Part shown: piece by piece, positions 1 through 11,866 of the stretch
Position numbering within the stretch: the stretch's first letter is position 1
Layout of the letters: each line of letters begins with the position of its first letter
DNA from: Chanos chanos
Taxonomy: Eukaryota; Chordata; Actinopteri; Gonorynchiformes; Chanidae
Length of the DNA: 64,000 nucleotides
NCBI RefSeq assembly: GCF_902362185.1
Contig: NC_044495.1
Location: 52,680,294 to 52,744,293 of the forward strand
Direction: 5' to 3'
Translations under genes and position numbers: made by a program
The notes under the pieces: generated by a model
Told to the model about the DNA's origin: nothing
The model's input: only the letters and a program-made list of their open reading frames with translations
Database searches by the model: none

Positions 1-1030
1 CCATAGATATACATATATATGATGCCAGTGGAAAAAGACATTTGCCAAATTTCCTGGGAAAGGTTTGTGTGAGATATTTCCTGGCATGCTGTGGCATGGG
101 ACATCCCAGTTGTGTGGAATTGATGTCAAACGGAACATGAATTCTCGGTTAATCTTAACCAATACGTAGGTGCGGTACCGAGCACATTTATTGGTTGACT
201 CTCTCTGGCACGAACACCAAGGCAAATCCTTAAGTCTTCATTGTGCGAAGAACAGAAATGCAACTTTTCAGATTAGCTTTTTCAGCCACATCTGTTTATT
301 TGAATGGCTGTGTCGTTAATCGCGTCCAATTATGAATGAATCGCACAGGAAAATAAAAGATGAAAACGGAAGATAAGGATTGACAGTTGTGTAAATATTC
401 CAGGACACGTTTTATTTACATATTCATTCGACAGGGAAATGAGAGATCGTCCTTTTAGAGTGCTGCGTGAGAACCTGCATCTGTTAAGACTGAAAAAAAA
501 AATGACTTTAACTTTCAAGAAGGTATTAATATTACATATATCACACAGAGAGAGAAGCTGACAGAGATCTATGCTTCTAATAATCCTTGGCCAGTGCTCA
601 CTCTTCATCTCGCTATTTTTTTTGTTTTTTGTTTTTTATTTTATGTTTTAGGAACACCGCGTTATTTCATGCTTTAGGGGGTTACATGAATTAAATTAGC
701 CATTGTTTCCGTTAATAAAAAATTTATTCACCATCTGAACCAATTATCCTCAAATGGCCCTATTTGGCAAAGTGTTCGTATGCATGAACTGGTCTAGCAA
801 CTTTCATTAAAGCTTGATGTCACCATTCAATTCACTTTAGCTCTACCATACTCCATTCAAATTACCTTTAAATCCAATCAATTCATATATGACAATAGGC
901 ACTGTTGTAAAAGAGCTTCACTGAATCCCAGAAGTCAACACCTAGAGAGCTAGCCTGAGGCAGCAATAGCACTATGCAACACTATATTCATTAACACAAT
1001 AAAATTCTTGACTACGCCACTGTGGTCAGC

Positions 1031-1070
<40 letters not shown>

Positions 1071-1080
1071 CACGCAGGCG

Positions 1081-1111
<31 letters not shown>

Positions 1112-2382
1112 CTATAGTGTGTTTGTAGTCACGTAGGCTTACATCTGAAAGCAGTAAGTGAGTGCGTGTGCCGATGCTTTAGCAAGCTGGGGCAGGATTG
1201 TACAAAGAGGGTTGTTCTCTTTTCAACACTTAGGAGCCTTTGTCTATCTACCAAAAAAGGAAGGTAAAAAAAAAAAGGTAAGGGAGAAAAGAAAGAGAAA
1301 GACTATCTTTAAAGGTGAGGGGGAACTCACAACAGTATGCTGCATGTATGGACAGGCTGGTAGAATAGCTACAGCTCAGGTGGGCTAAGCACTCTGAAGA
1401 ATGCAGTCAGGCAAGATTTTAGATTAGGGATCGAGGGAGGGCCTGTAGACAGGTGCTGACTTCCAGAAAGGAAACAAAAGACACAGCAGGGCTTGTTTGT
1501 GGATTCAGGAGGGATTTTAGAGAGGGAAAAAAAAAGAAGAGATGAACTTCATGGTCGCTTTTTTTTAATGTATATTTGTATTATATTCAAGATATATACA
1601 TATATGTATATGTTCAGAAGGACACGTGTAATTTCTAGCCCCCTTTTACATTAGTTTAACTTTATACCAGCGCATTTAAATAAAAATGACACAACCTTAT
1701 GTAATACAATAATGTAACATACGTACATTATCCCAGTTACTACGTTTGTCTTTAAATGACTTGCTGTTCCTTGTATGACTACTCTATAGCTGTGAGCACC
1801 AGAAAAGACTAAAAACTACTCATACACAAAAAATAGTCACTAATACACATGTTAAATATATCTAAGATATTTGTTTACCCAGAATGCTTTATATATTCAG
1901 GAAAATTCTCATTTATTTACTGAAAATGTTATAAATAAGGTCAATTTAACAGAAATATTTGATTTGAATCTATGTCATGTGTAAGCCTTGTGAATTCACT
2001 AAAGGTTGGAAAGGAGGGGGGTGGGGTGAATAGTGATAGACAGAGGGCGATTCACAGTTCCGTACTGCGTAAGCTCCTCCCAAAACACACCTGTGATCAT
2101 CGCCTTAATAATGGCAAACAGACAAAGAATGGAAAAAAAAGGAGGGACATGGAATGGGATTGGTTTAAGAGCAGCCAATGGGAAGTCAGAGGGAAATTTT
2201 CATGAAAGACGGAGAAAAAATTAAAGACAACGTTGAAATAGAGCTCGTGCTGGTTAGGCACTGACAGTTACGTCTTATCTGACTAAGTAAGCACAGGAGC
2301 GTCATAGACTATTCAATAGCAGTGTCCTATCTGTTTGTCTGAGGGAACTTACCACACTGACAGGCACTCAAGAGTTGGAGCC
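1..2382. other. Upstream region of the VGLL4-type gene, no coding sequence seen
   Basis: No open frame here resembles a protein. The stretch is AT-rich, with two alternating purine-pyrimidine tracts near 1034-1111 and several A or T runs. The last hundred or so bases before 2383 should hold the 5' UTR and promoter of the VGLL4-type gene, because the first coding exon begins at 2383. I see no convincing TATA box, so the start of transcription is not placed. Confidence 0.5.
1034..1111. repeat. (TG)n-(CG)n-(TG)n alternating tract
   Basis: A (TG)n run grades into GCGCGCGCACGC and resumes as a second (TG)n run after a short break. Strictly alternating purine-pyrimidine DNA of this kind is prone to the Z form. 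It is an ordinary fish microsatellite and probably length-polymorphic. Confidence 0.9.
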
Positions 2383-4817
2383 ATGGCTGTTACTAATTTC
2401 CACTACATTACAAGAATGAACAGTGGTTTCAAAGTCTACATCCTTGAGGGTAACTATTGCTTATTTCATTTTTTATGATTCATTTTTGTCACACTGACTA
2501 GCCACTAAAAGTCACTGTATCTGTATATGGTTTCCACAAAACATATGTCTTCTCTAATTCCTAATCCTTTTAAAATGCTTTCTGTCTTTTGCCGCATTTT
2601 ACGCAACTAAAGATATGGGGAACAGTGTGAGTGTCTGACTGAGGTTTTCGTGATTAAATTTGTACATTATTATTTTTCAGGCTATATTTGTATGAAGTAT
2701 ACATTTAATGGGACCGAATTTTCACACTCTGTCTTAGAGCATAAAAATGATTTTAAAAAAAAAACAACAACTGTGTGTTATGATAGCATAAGGTTAGAGA
2801 TAGGGATGAAAAACTACATTATCTGGAAGTGGGAAGATTTTTCTGAGCGTTTTGTAGCTTCAGTGAGATCTTATATTCTCTGTAGTGAAAGTTTTTAGCA
2901 GAGTTGTGGATATTTTAAGGATGATTGATAACCGTCGGTTAACAGTAACAGTAAGTGAGGGCTCTAAGACGAATTGCCTAATTGCTTTTGTCTCTCAGCT
3001 TGCTGGGGAAAATAACCCTGCCTCAGGCATAAGAAATTCAGAGTAGGTGTAAGGTGTGGTTTACACCCATTCCCCCATATGCAATCAGGCCTTGTCAACC
3101 AGTCACACTTCACAGCTCTGCGTGTACGTGTGCGCTTGCGTGCAGGTGTGTGTATGTGTGTAAGTGTGAGTGTGCCTGTGTGTGCGTGTATGTGTGTGTG
3201 TGTGTGTGTGTGTTTGGATGGAGAGAAGAAGGAGACTTTCCACGAGTTGATTCACCTTAGTTAGATTCAGTCGACCAACAATGTTCCCACATCATTCCAC
3301 AGCGTTTGGACATTTGAAGTGTCTAGCGTTTGAAATATGATAGTGGAGGCTCTCTAACCGGAGGCTTAAAAATTCACCCGAACCCCTCCTTCATGTTAAT
3401 GTTTTGCCAAAAGGGACAGAATCTCTTGGCAGAGACTTAAATTGGCCCATTGATGTCCATTGACCATGAATGCACTTTGTTAGCTTGTCTGAATTGCACA
3501 CTGTGCGGTAGCGTATCGGCATAGCATTCCCATATTTCATTTGCTCTGACCAATTTGTTGTCCCAAATTTCTCTTTTTGCTTTTACTGCTGTTTCAGCAC
3601 AAAAAGAACTCTTAGAGGGTCAGCATGATGTCTAAAGTGAAAAAAAAAAGAAAACATGTTGTGTTTCTCTGAAGTCTCTGAATGTACACTCTATCGCTAA
3701 TTTCACCAAACGGCTTTAGAGAGTGCTATAAACGCAGCTCTGACTCCTGCAGGAATTTGGAGAAGTTGTGGGTTGGAGACTATTTGGGGACATTGCAATT
3801 TTAGATTGTCAGTACAACAGATGAATGGGATTAGCCTGGTCTTAGGCAGGCAGCAAATATGATAGTCAAATTGTAATGCGAACCTCAAATAACATTGCCT
3901 GTAGTCGTAAGATCCTCAGACAATGTCACCGAGTTGCAGGTAGACCTAAATCAGTAGCTGTAGTGTGGTTTGGCCTGCATTCTTTGTTTCATGATGGGAG
4001 ACCATTGGCAAGTGTTAATATTGCACCTTTGTCTTCAGAACAAATGGGAACAATTGCAACACTTTAAAATGAGTTTTAGGGCTGCGAATTTTCGTTTCAT
4101 TGACTGCTGCATTCAGTCAACAAAACAAAACAAAACGTTAGCACCTGCTAATGTTTCTGGGTTGGTTTTTTTTCCCCCTTCTCCAAAGAAGTGTGTCAAC
4201 CTAGTTTCTTTGTGTATTGACAAAATAATTGCGAGACCTATTGTTTACAAGTTTTTCACTGTTTTTACCCGCTCAGATCTTGAATTACTAGTTGATCTGT
4301 TGTTTTCTGTTTGGATTGGAATGTTGATTTCAGTTTGACAGTCTGCCATTATAAACAACTGGAAAAACCATTCAGTGCTATTGGACGCACCACCTGATGA
4401 CACACCATGTCACACAGTGGCTGGCACTTTTCCCGCCTAATGTGACATGAAGCGCAATGTTTACGGTTGATAACGTCCCCGTTTGGCTCATGATTATTCA
4501 CAGGAGCGTGTTTTTCAGTTAGTGTGAATTTTTTTTTTCCCCTTTTTGTTTTGCATCTGAATGACACTTTCCGTTAGTGTTGAATCAGCTGGGAAGAGAC
4601 ATACAGTCATAGTAACTGAGCCAGTTTATCTTGCTCTACTGCTTAACGGAGTTTACATTTAGCGGTGGCATGGATGTTTCCCACAATTAAGTCATGCAGG
4701 TGCCGTTGACATTTATTTCAGAGATTAACAGTCAGTTGTTTGCCACACCTTTACTCTGATGATGACCGTTTTTTAAATATAAATGAAATCATATTTACTG
4801 TGTGAACAAAACTCTAT

Positions 4818-4875
<58 letters not shown>

Positions 4876-6986
4876 GTTTGTCTTGCTAGCTAAACTATCC
4901 AGTAATCTAGCTATCTATCAAACTGAGAGGTCTTCATCTATATTTCATTTTGCTATTAATGAATTAGAATGTTCAAATAACATGTTTAGAAAATCATGTT
5001 CTGCATTTTTGTATTTTCAGTACATATCGCTAATACCGCGTATGTTTTTTTTGTAGGTCAGCCCAACCTGAGGGGAGAGGACAGGTTCCGTCACATGACC
5101 AGCGAGAGAGTCCGAGTTCTCCCAGCTCACCCAGTTAAACGCAAGCACAGCGCAGAGTATGGGAGAACACTGGAGGAGAGGTATTTGGAACGAGAATAAA
5201 TCCAAGAACAGTCAACAATTATTTCTTAAACCACACAACAAGTTCATAATAATGATATCAGTATCAGTTCTTCGCAGTGGTGTAGAGTGTCATAATTGGC
5301 ATATTGAATGTTGGGATTTTGTATTACAGAAGAGAGAGGGCATTGAGTAAGAGTCTGGTCCTGAGTGGTGGCAGGAGGGCCTCGGTTTTCAGTCTTCCAG
5401 AGAGTCCCACATCCACATGGAGCCCCACCAGCAGTCCAACACACCCCATCCCAAGCCCTGTCTGCTCCACCCCAACCATGGACGAACCACTGGCCCTGAT
5501 CAAAAAACCACGCCAGGACCAAGAGAAAACAGAGGACAGGATCAAAACTCCTGCCAGCAGCCACATTCAGGTGCTTACACAAGGGAAAATTTAATCTCTA
5601 AATAATTACAATGGAACTGCTTGCCTTTTTAGGAATCATCTGTCATGTTAAACCAGAGCTAATGTTCTTTAGAGAACCTTAACCTCACTCCTAACCACTC
5701 CCAATTCCCTAAGACAGGACTTAGCTGTTTGACCCTTCACTCATATTGAACCATAAACAACCTGTTTGGTAATCCAACAGTCAAACATACCATTAGTAAC
5801 TGCCCAAAACTTGTCTGATTCCAAAACACTGTGTTCAGACTAAAGACACACTGTACATCCCCTAACCTCTGAGAATCTATCCCGAGGCTGTCTGTGTGCA
5901 CTTATCTACGCGATCTGGGAGGCACATCAGAATGCCAAAAAAAAAAAAGGTCCCTCTGTATTTCCAAGAGTCAGTGTGAAAGTGTGTGCACAGGCCTCTG
6001 CCTGTCCTAGATATGCAATCCAGCCGGATTCAGGGAGAATATGTGAGCAATGGGTGGAGGAATGTTGTCAACAAGTCCAAACACACACACGACTGTTGCT
6101 GATCTGCCTGTGGCATGAAGTCACTGAAAGCTTGGATGGCTTATATGTAAATGTATTTTTCAACAGCCACATAATTTGAGAGATTTTAAACAATTTTAGA
6201 TACAATACTTGATAAACGATGTTAAATGAAATACTAAAAGAAAACATAACGTGCGGATGGTTCTTAAAGTGCAGAAACGCGTCACACACGTGATGAAGTT
6301 TTTCTTTCTTTCCTTTTTTTTTTTTTATTCTTTGAACCAGTAGGAACCAGAACCAGTAGGTTTTTTGGGTGTGTTTTTAACAGAGCGCTTTTGAAGGAAA
6401 TTACTTAGGAGTTTTCACTAACGTGATATCTGTCTTTTAGATTCGTCCTTCGGTCATCACCTGCGTCTCTTCCACGGTAAAGTCGACACGGAGGGTCGAC
6501 GATTGCCGCGGCCATTCTACTGGTAGGGGACTAGAAAAAAAAATCATTATTATTTGCCTTTCTCATATAAAACAAAAATGGAAGAAACGGCAAAACAAAA
6601 TTCCATAGCTCACGACATATTATGTAAACATCTGACCTTGCGACCCTCTGTCCTTCCTTCCAGTAACAACCAAGCGGAGTTACGACCGTGTGGTGGAGGA
6701 GCATTTCCAGAGAAGCCTGGGGGCGAATTACAGCAAGACGAGTTCGGAGCTGTACTTCAGCAGCGTGTCGGTGGACGACCACTTCGCGAAGGCTCTCGGC
6801 GACAAATGGCTCCAACTCAAAGCGTCGTCTTCGTCCCGCGCTTCCTCCACGTCGTCCTCCTCCTCGTCTCCGCCCAGCAGCCCCAGTTACATCCATTCGC
6901 CCGGTTACGGCCAGAGCCCGAAACGAGCCCGAAAAGATTCGTCCAGCCCAAGCGCAGCCTCTGCAACCCTCTGGTCTGTCAAATAA
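2383..6986 (+). CDS. vgll4: Vestigial-like family member 4 (VGLL4-type) TEAD cofactor, 5 coding exons
   Basis: Exons are 2383-2449, 5057-5180, 5330-5570, 6441-6522 and 6664-6986, all GT-AG, joining into 278 codons plus TAA. The family binds TEAD factors through two Tondu motifs and opposes YAP output in the nucleus. Both motifs are present: VVEEHFQRSLGANY at residues 181-194 and VDDHFAKALGDKWLQL at 208-223. Upstream are the conserved EPLALIKKPR block (116-125) and RPSVITC (146-152). The N-terminus, ending in LEGQPNLRGEDRF, resembles the longer human VGLL4 isoform, which supports the start at 2383. A serine-rich tail follows the second motif. Human VGLL4 is about 290 residues. A second GT inside exon 4 (6477) would join ACG to TAA and truncate the protein, so I used 6523. 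Fish have several paralogues (vgll4a, vgll4b, vgll4l). I cannot tell which this is; vgll4l is possible because the neighbours differ from those of human VGLL4. Confidence 0.9.
3176..3214. repeat. (GT)n microsatellite in VGLL4 intron 1
   Basis: Interrupted TGTG, GCGTGTA and TGTG runs lie within a longer GT-rich stretch from about 3120. It is intronic. Confidence 0.85.
4818..4874. repeat. (TATC)n tetranucleotide microsatellite in VGLL4 intron 1
   Basis: About 14 uninterrupted TATC units are followed by degenerate TCTA/TAGC units up to about 4920. An open frame across it reads as repeated YLSI and is an artefact of the repeat. Confidence 0.95.
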
Positions 6987-7760
6987 AGCCCAGATTACTG
7001 TAAAGATGGGGGTTTTTTTATATATAAATGAGAGATTGGGTTTAAGAGCTGCACGTCTGCAGGCTTCATCGTGTTATGCAGATCAGTTTATTTTTTCCTG
7101 CTGTAAAAAGCCAAAAGGAGACCTTGCAGGTCTCCACGTGTTGGTCAGTACACGCAGAGAAGTCATATCTCAAATGTTGGTCGACCTATATTCATTTTGC
7201 CTTTCCATCAGCTTACATTTCAATCTTCATCATTCAGTCAGCCAACAGAGAAAGGGACCACTGTACGCCCAAGTTTCGTGGAACCTGAAGCATTTCATAG
7301 TAATTGAGAGCTGTAGGAGCAGTTTTTTGGTGGCTAGATCTCGCGGTCTCTATGTCTTGTGCTGCAGGTGCTATTCTTACTGGAAATGACATGGAACGTT
7401 TTTGTCTGTTTGTTTGTTTTACATTTTAATTGCACTGAATATTACTGTATTTGGCTATCATTGCCTGTGATCAGATACTAACCCTGTATTTATAGGATTA
7501 CATGGTTTCGCTGTTTTAGATCTTACACAGGTCTTTTTGTACTTTTAAGTCCTTTTGGCTAAATATCATGAATGTTTCTGAGACATCAATAACTTCATTT
7601 CACGGAATACAGGAAAGAAATGTTGTTAACGGAAGCTAGATTTATAAAAGTCTTAGATGATACTGAATGTGAACGAGCTCATTTCGATAAATGTTTGTAT
7701 TTCAAAAACTATGCTGGGGCTACTGTACATATTTATAATAAATGTAAATATGCTTATTTG
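6987..7760 (+). terminator. VGLL4 3' UTR with poly(A) signal and Pumilio-type sites
   Basis: The last exon should run from the stop codon at 6984-6986 to a little past AATAAA at 7737-7742. That hexamer is flanked by TGTACATA (7724-7731) and TGTAAATA (7743-7750), both of which fit the Pumilio element TGTANATA. An earlier AATAAA overlaps the stop codon itself and is less likely to be the main site. Confidence 0.6.
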
Positions 7761-8486
7761 AGACATATCTGGATGTTTTGTCACTGCAATTCTTCACTTT
7801 CTTCATTTCTGTACGCCCACCGTACACTCAAGGCACTAGGGTTTAAAAAAAAAAAAAAGCTTTTCTTTTAGCATAACTACCACCCAGATCAAAGGAGGAT
7901 TCCGATTTATTTAGCCAAGTAACTTCAAAGTAACTTTTCATGACTTCCAACACCAAGTTCACAGCGTAAGCGAGGTTTAATCAGACATTTTTATGGCCCG
8001 ATCAAAGTCAAGCACATGATCCTACAAGACAAGAAAACACAGCACGAGCTCTAGCCCTTTAGCATTTAGCAATCTTTTTCTCCGAATGACGAATATGGGG
8101 GGGGCAATGGTTATCCATTATTCAGTGCTAAAGAGTAACTCCAGGAAAGCCTTGGAAACCCTCTCCTGATCAGGTGCAACTGGAATACAAAGTCTGTTCC
8201 AAAAACATTTCATGCTATGCTGTTTTTCACTCGGCCTCAATTACTGTTAGCCTAGATTTTCTTGTACGTACACTGGCTATGCTGTCCTAGAGGACCTGTT
8301 TTGAAAAACAAAATCAATGGTAACCGCATACACATGTCAGATGCAAACAAGTTGTCACTCAGAAAGGAGTAATACAATGTACTTGAGAGACTGGTTTGAG
8401 CAGACATCTGCTGGTACATGTATACAGCACAAACCATTGAAGAGGGAGTTCAAAGGAATTTATCCAAGCCAAGAAGTCCTTCCCTC

Positions 8487-8515
8487 TGTGTGTGTGTGTG
8501 TGTGTGTGTATGTGT
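8487..8515. repeat. (GT)n microsatellite
   Basis: A short GT run is followed some 30 bases later by an A run of about 16 (around 8543-8558). Confidence 0.9.
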
Positions 8516-9450
8516 CCAGGTTACTGTCTCATGTTTCTCAGTGAAAAAAAAAAAAAAAAGACTCACTCTGAATGGCTATGTCCCGGAGGTGTTGCTGTAA
8601 TCTGATGTCCTTCAGGAATGTGGACCCTCGGAGGCAGTTGCAAAAGCGCATGAAAAGCTGGTCACACTGACATCATCATCATCATCATTATTACTCAGAA
8701 CAAATGCGTGTGCTGAACTTAGAACTAACAATGACTATGACAATCACTCTTTACTTTTAGGCCATGTAGTTCTCGTATTCAAATACGTGTTTTTAATCTT
8801 ATCTTCGTCAAACCTAATATCAGTGCAGTAAAAGAGTCAAATGCCTCTGTTGAACTTTTACTTACTTTCATGCTGTGTAGTTTCCAATGAAACAGAAACC
8901 GCACAAATCCAGACTACCCAAAACAAAATTTTCAACGATCCTGCTTAGCAATGTCGATCACAACAAACAATGGCCTACACACGGAAATGATGCTGGGATC
9001 ACTGTGTTGTCGATAGGAATCAGAGCGGATCTTGGCATTTGACTTTGAATCTCAGTACATTTCTTTTGTTGGAAAGCTCTTGTTCTACAAGTCGCGATGA
9101 ATACTTTATCTCTCTGAGTGGCCGTCGAGTCCGGTTCTCTAAATTAAGCACGCTCGAAGCACAGATGCGTTGAAAAGCAATGCAGACAAGTTTCATTACA
9201 TTTACTATTCGGTCCTTTCGGGAAAAGGCCTGGTATGAGTTAAGGCATGCTGGCTGCCATACAGTTTATTAAAAAGGCTACAGATATGAAACAAGAAGCC
9301 AAATATATTCTAAAAACTTACTTTTTCTCTGGTTGTGTGTCTAGTTGTGTGTGTATATGTGTAAGTGTAAGTATTTTTGTCAATATATCAAATTTTCTTG
9401 ACACAAAACCTTTTTTTCTACAGGACAGTACATTCCTTGTTATAAATGCC

Positions 9451-9451
<1 letters not shown>

Positions 9452-9489
<38 letters not shown>
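9452..9489. repeat. (GT)n microsatellite
   Basis: An uninterrupted GT run of about 19 units. Confidence 0.95.
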
Positions 9490-9492
<3 letters not shown>

Positions 9493-11586
9493 TGAGGTTG
9501 AAATCTAAAACAATTACGCCATCACCTACAACACAGCACTTACAGTCTGAACCATCCTGCGCCTCCTCACTATCACTCATTGCATGACATTACTTTTCTT
9601 TGGCAAAGGAAATAAATAGGAGTTGTTTCTCCCGTGTGTGTGCATGTGTGTCTGTATGTACAATTTAACTATTTGTTTCCTGGCTTCAACATGTTCTCAA
9701 AATGTTGGAACCGTCTTGAAATCAGTCTGAAATCGTTTAGAGTAACTGAACCTTTCCCTTAAGGCTATACATAACGGGGCTTATCTAATGCTCCGCTAAT
9801 GACCTCCTCAAGCACAGACAAAGAGAAAGGGCAGAGGTGTGTAGTGTTCTCTGAGCATGACAGACTGTGTCTCATCTCGTGATTGTCCTCCGAGTCCAAG
9901 TTAAAAGGACCATCAAAGTATTTTGTAGGAGTCAGCCACAGAATATAAAACAGACTTGTTAAACAGATGAAAAGCCGGTTTTCAAAAGGCCGCACCTTCT
10001 TAACAAGTCAAAAGTCTGTGCATTTGTTGAAACACATCCCCTTCAATTAAATCATAGCTAATCATCATCCTTGGGGTTTTTTTGTTTGTTTATTTGTTTG
10101 GTTGGTTGGGGGTTTTTTTTCTGTTTTGATTTGTTGGATTGGTTTTTTTTTTCAACTGTGTGGATGCATTCGGAAGCAAAGGGAGAAAAAAACAACTTCC
10201 CCTATTAACCATGTGTTAAAAAAAAAAGAAAAAAAAAAAGAGACAAAACAAGTTGATCCAATCCTTGTATGTTTCTTTAGATACCACACAGAGATGCACG
10301 GGGAGCGATTTCAACCCATCCCTGTTGTAATAGGTCATGCCCTCGCTCACATTCACAGCGTTTCCAGTAATTAACTTCAAATAAACAACTGTTTCTGAGT
10401 CATTTCCGCAGGACAACCAAACCTTAATCCCAAAAGACTGATCAACGTATAAGTCAGCTCCCCAGACAATGACGCAGAGTATGTCTGTGATCCGCCCCAA
10501 ACAGGGCTGTATGTTGTGTTGTCACTGACATAAACCAATTCACCCATGTAACAGATTCACATCATTTCAAGGCAATGTTTCAAGGGAAAATTGATAACAG
10601 AATCCAACCGTTTATAGCCTTCACTTTGGGTTTTGATAGAAATACATAACTTTACTTACCTAGGTCTCAATTTGCCATAGTTTATTGAGGAGTATGAGAA
10701 CCAGAGGGAAGGTGGGGGACATGTACAGGTCTAAACAGGCCCCCAGGAGCTAACACACTCACACATTCCTCTCTCCTGAGAGAATCATTTAGAAAGATCC
10801 TACGGATCCTGTTTGACCAGGGAATGGAGGCAAGGGGGAAAAAAAGCGAGTGAGAGAAAGAGGAGGTGGAGGGGTGGAAGGGAGGGATGGGTGGATGGAT
10901 GGATGCATAAGGGAAAAGAACGAGGAAGGGAGGGCGGCGGACGGCTTTTTTAATTTTTTTTTTTTCAGTTACGCATTTGCATGTCGCATCTTGTCTTGAT
11001 CTTTGCAAATGCTGAAGTGTGCAAAAACTTTTCTGTGAGAACCATGCCATGAAATTCTTTCTCTTTTTTTTTTTCCTGCTTAAAGTTGATTTGAAGTGTG
11101 CTTATCTGGAAATTCAAGATTGGCTATAATGGCACAAGCTTGAAATAAACTGTCTACTGTTGCATATAGAGAGGCACCGCCCTTTTAGAATACATTACTG
11201 CACTATTAATGTAAACATACAATAGGAACATAATCTAATTAAGCAACGTATTAGGATATCGCTAAAAGCAGCTGCAGTTTAGTAGTAACTGTATTGACAC
11301 GCCCAACATAATAACAAGACACTGGATATAGTACTTGGACAATAAGTAGCTTCTCCTTGACTATTGTTGTTGAATGAATAGAATCACATTAATAAATGCC
11401 ATAACCCAAGCTGTAACGCCGGAATGACAACTGATCATCGACTGCTCTCTTTGCTTTAAAAAACAGGAGCCGAGTCATCAGTTCTGTGCCAGAATCTCAA
11501 GGCTAGTTTGTAAAAGCAATCCCCCAAAAAAACAAGAAAAACCAAATCGTTAGGCATGAAGATGCAGACTTTAAGGTAGTGGTTTA

Positions 11587-11600
11587 CTGCCACCTAGTGG
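11587..11600 (-). promoter_or_regulatory. Consensus CTCF-type motif
   Basis: Read on the minus strand the sequence is CCACTAGGTGGCAG. It matches every position of the 14-base CTCF core CCASYAGRKGGCRS as I recall it. It lies in the gene-poor interval between VGLL4 and SLC20A1, a sensible place for a boundary or loop anchor. Occupancy is inferred only. Confidence 0.55.
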
Positions 11601-11829
11601 CCGTTGTATGAAAGACCCATTGCTATTTTTGGAATAGCATAACTCCAGACTTGCTCTCTGTGACTATGCTCCACCTACTGCTCATGTCTAACTCCGTGGA
11701 CTGATCATCTCTGAGGACAGTGAGGTATTTTATTAATGCATGAAAGGCTGATAGATGAAAGCGGTAGACGCAAAAATCAGACCTACCACCCTGTCTGGCT
11801 GGGAGATTGATGTCATTAGTTCCTTTCAG

Positions 11830-11866
11830 CCTATTGGGTGAGCGTGTCTCTCACTCAGCCAATAGG
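11830..11866. promoter_or_regulatory. Inverted pair of CCAAT boxes
   Basis: CCTATTGG at 11830-11837 and CCAATAGG at 11859-11866 are reverse complements of each other. A second inverted pair, GTGAG and CTCAC, lies between them. The two ATTGG/CCAAT cores fit NF-Y sites in opposite orientation. The same arms could fold as a hairpin. Confidence 0.4.

Larger units (their letters stand above)
7761..11586. other. Intergenic region between VGLL4 and SLC20A1, first part
   Basis: No exon was recognised on either strand. It holds (GT)n runs at 8487-8515 and 9452-9489, homopolymer-rich sequence near 10075-10250, and an exact octamer motif ATTTGCAT at 10975-10982. Nothing here looks like a complete transposon. 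Confidence 0.5.

Noticed and set aside
4802-5056. Hydrophobic frame with repeated IYLS
   Set aside because: It is produced by the (TATC)n microsatellite.
6688-7389. 233-residue plus-strand frame
   Set aside because: It overlaps VGLL4 exon 5 in another frame and continues into the 3' UTR, with an arginine/serine-rich composition typical of an out-of-frame reading.
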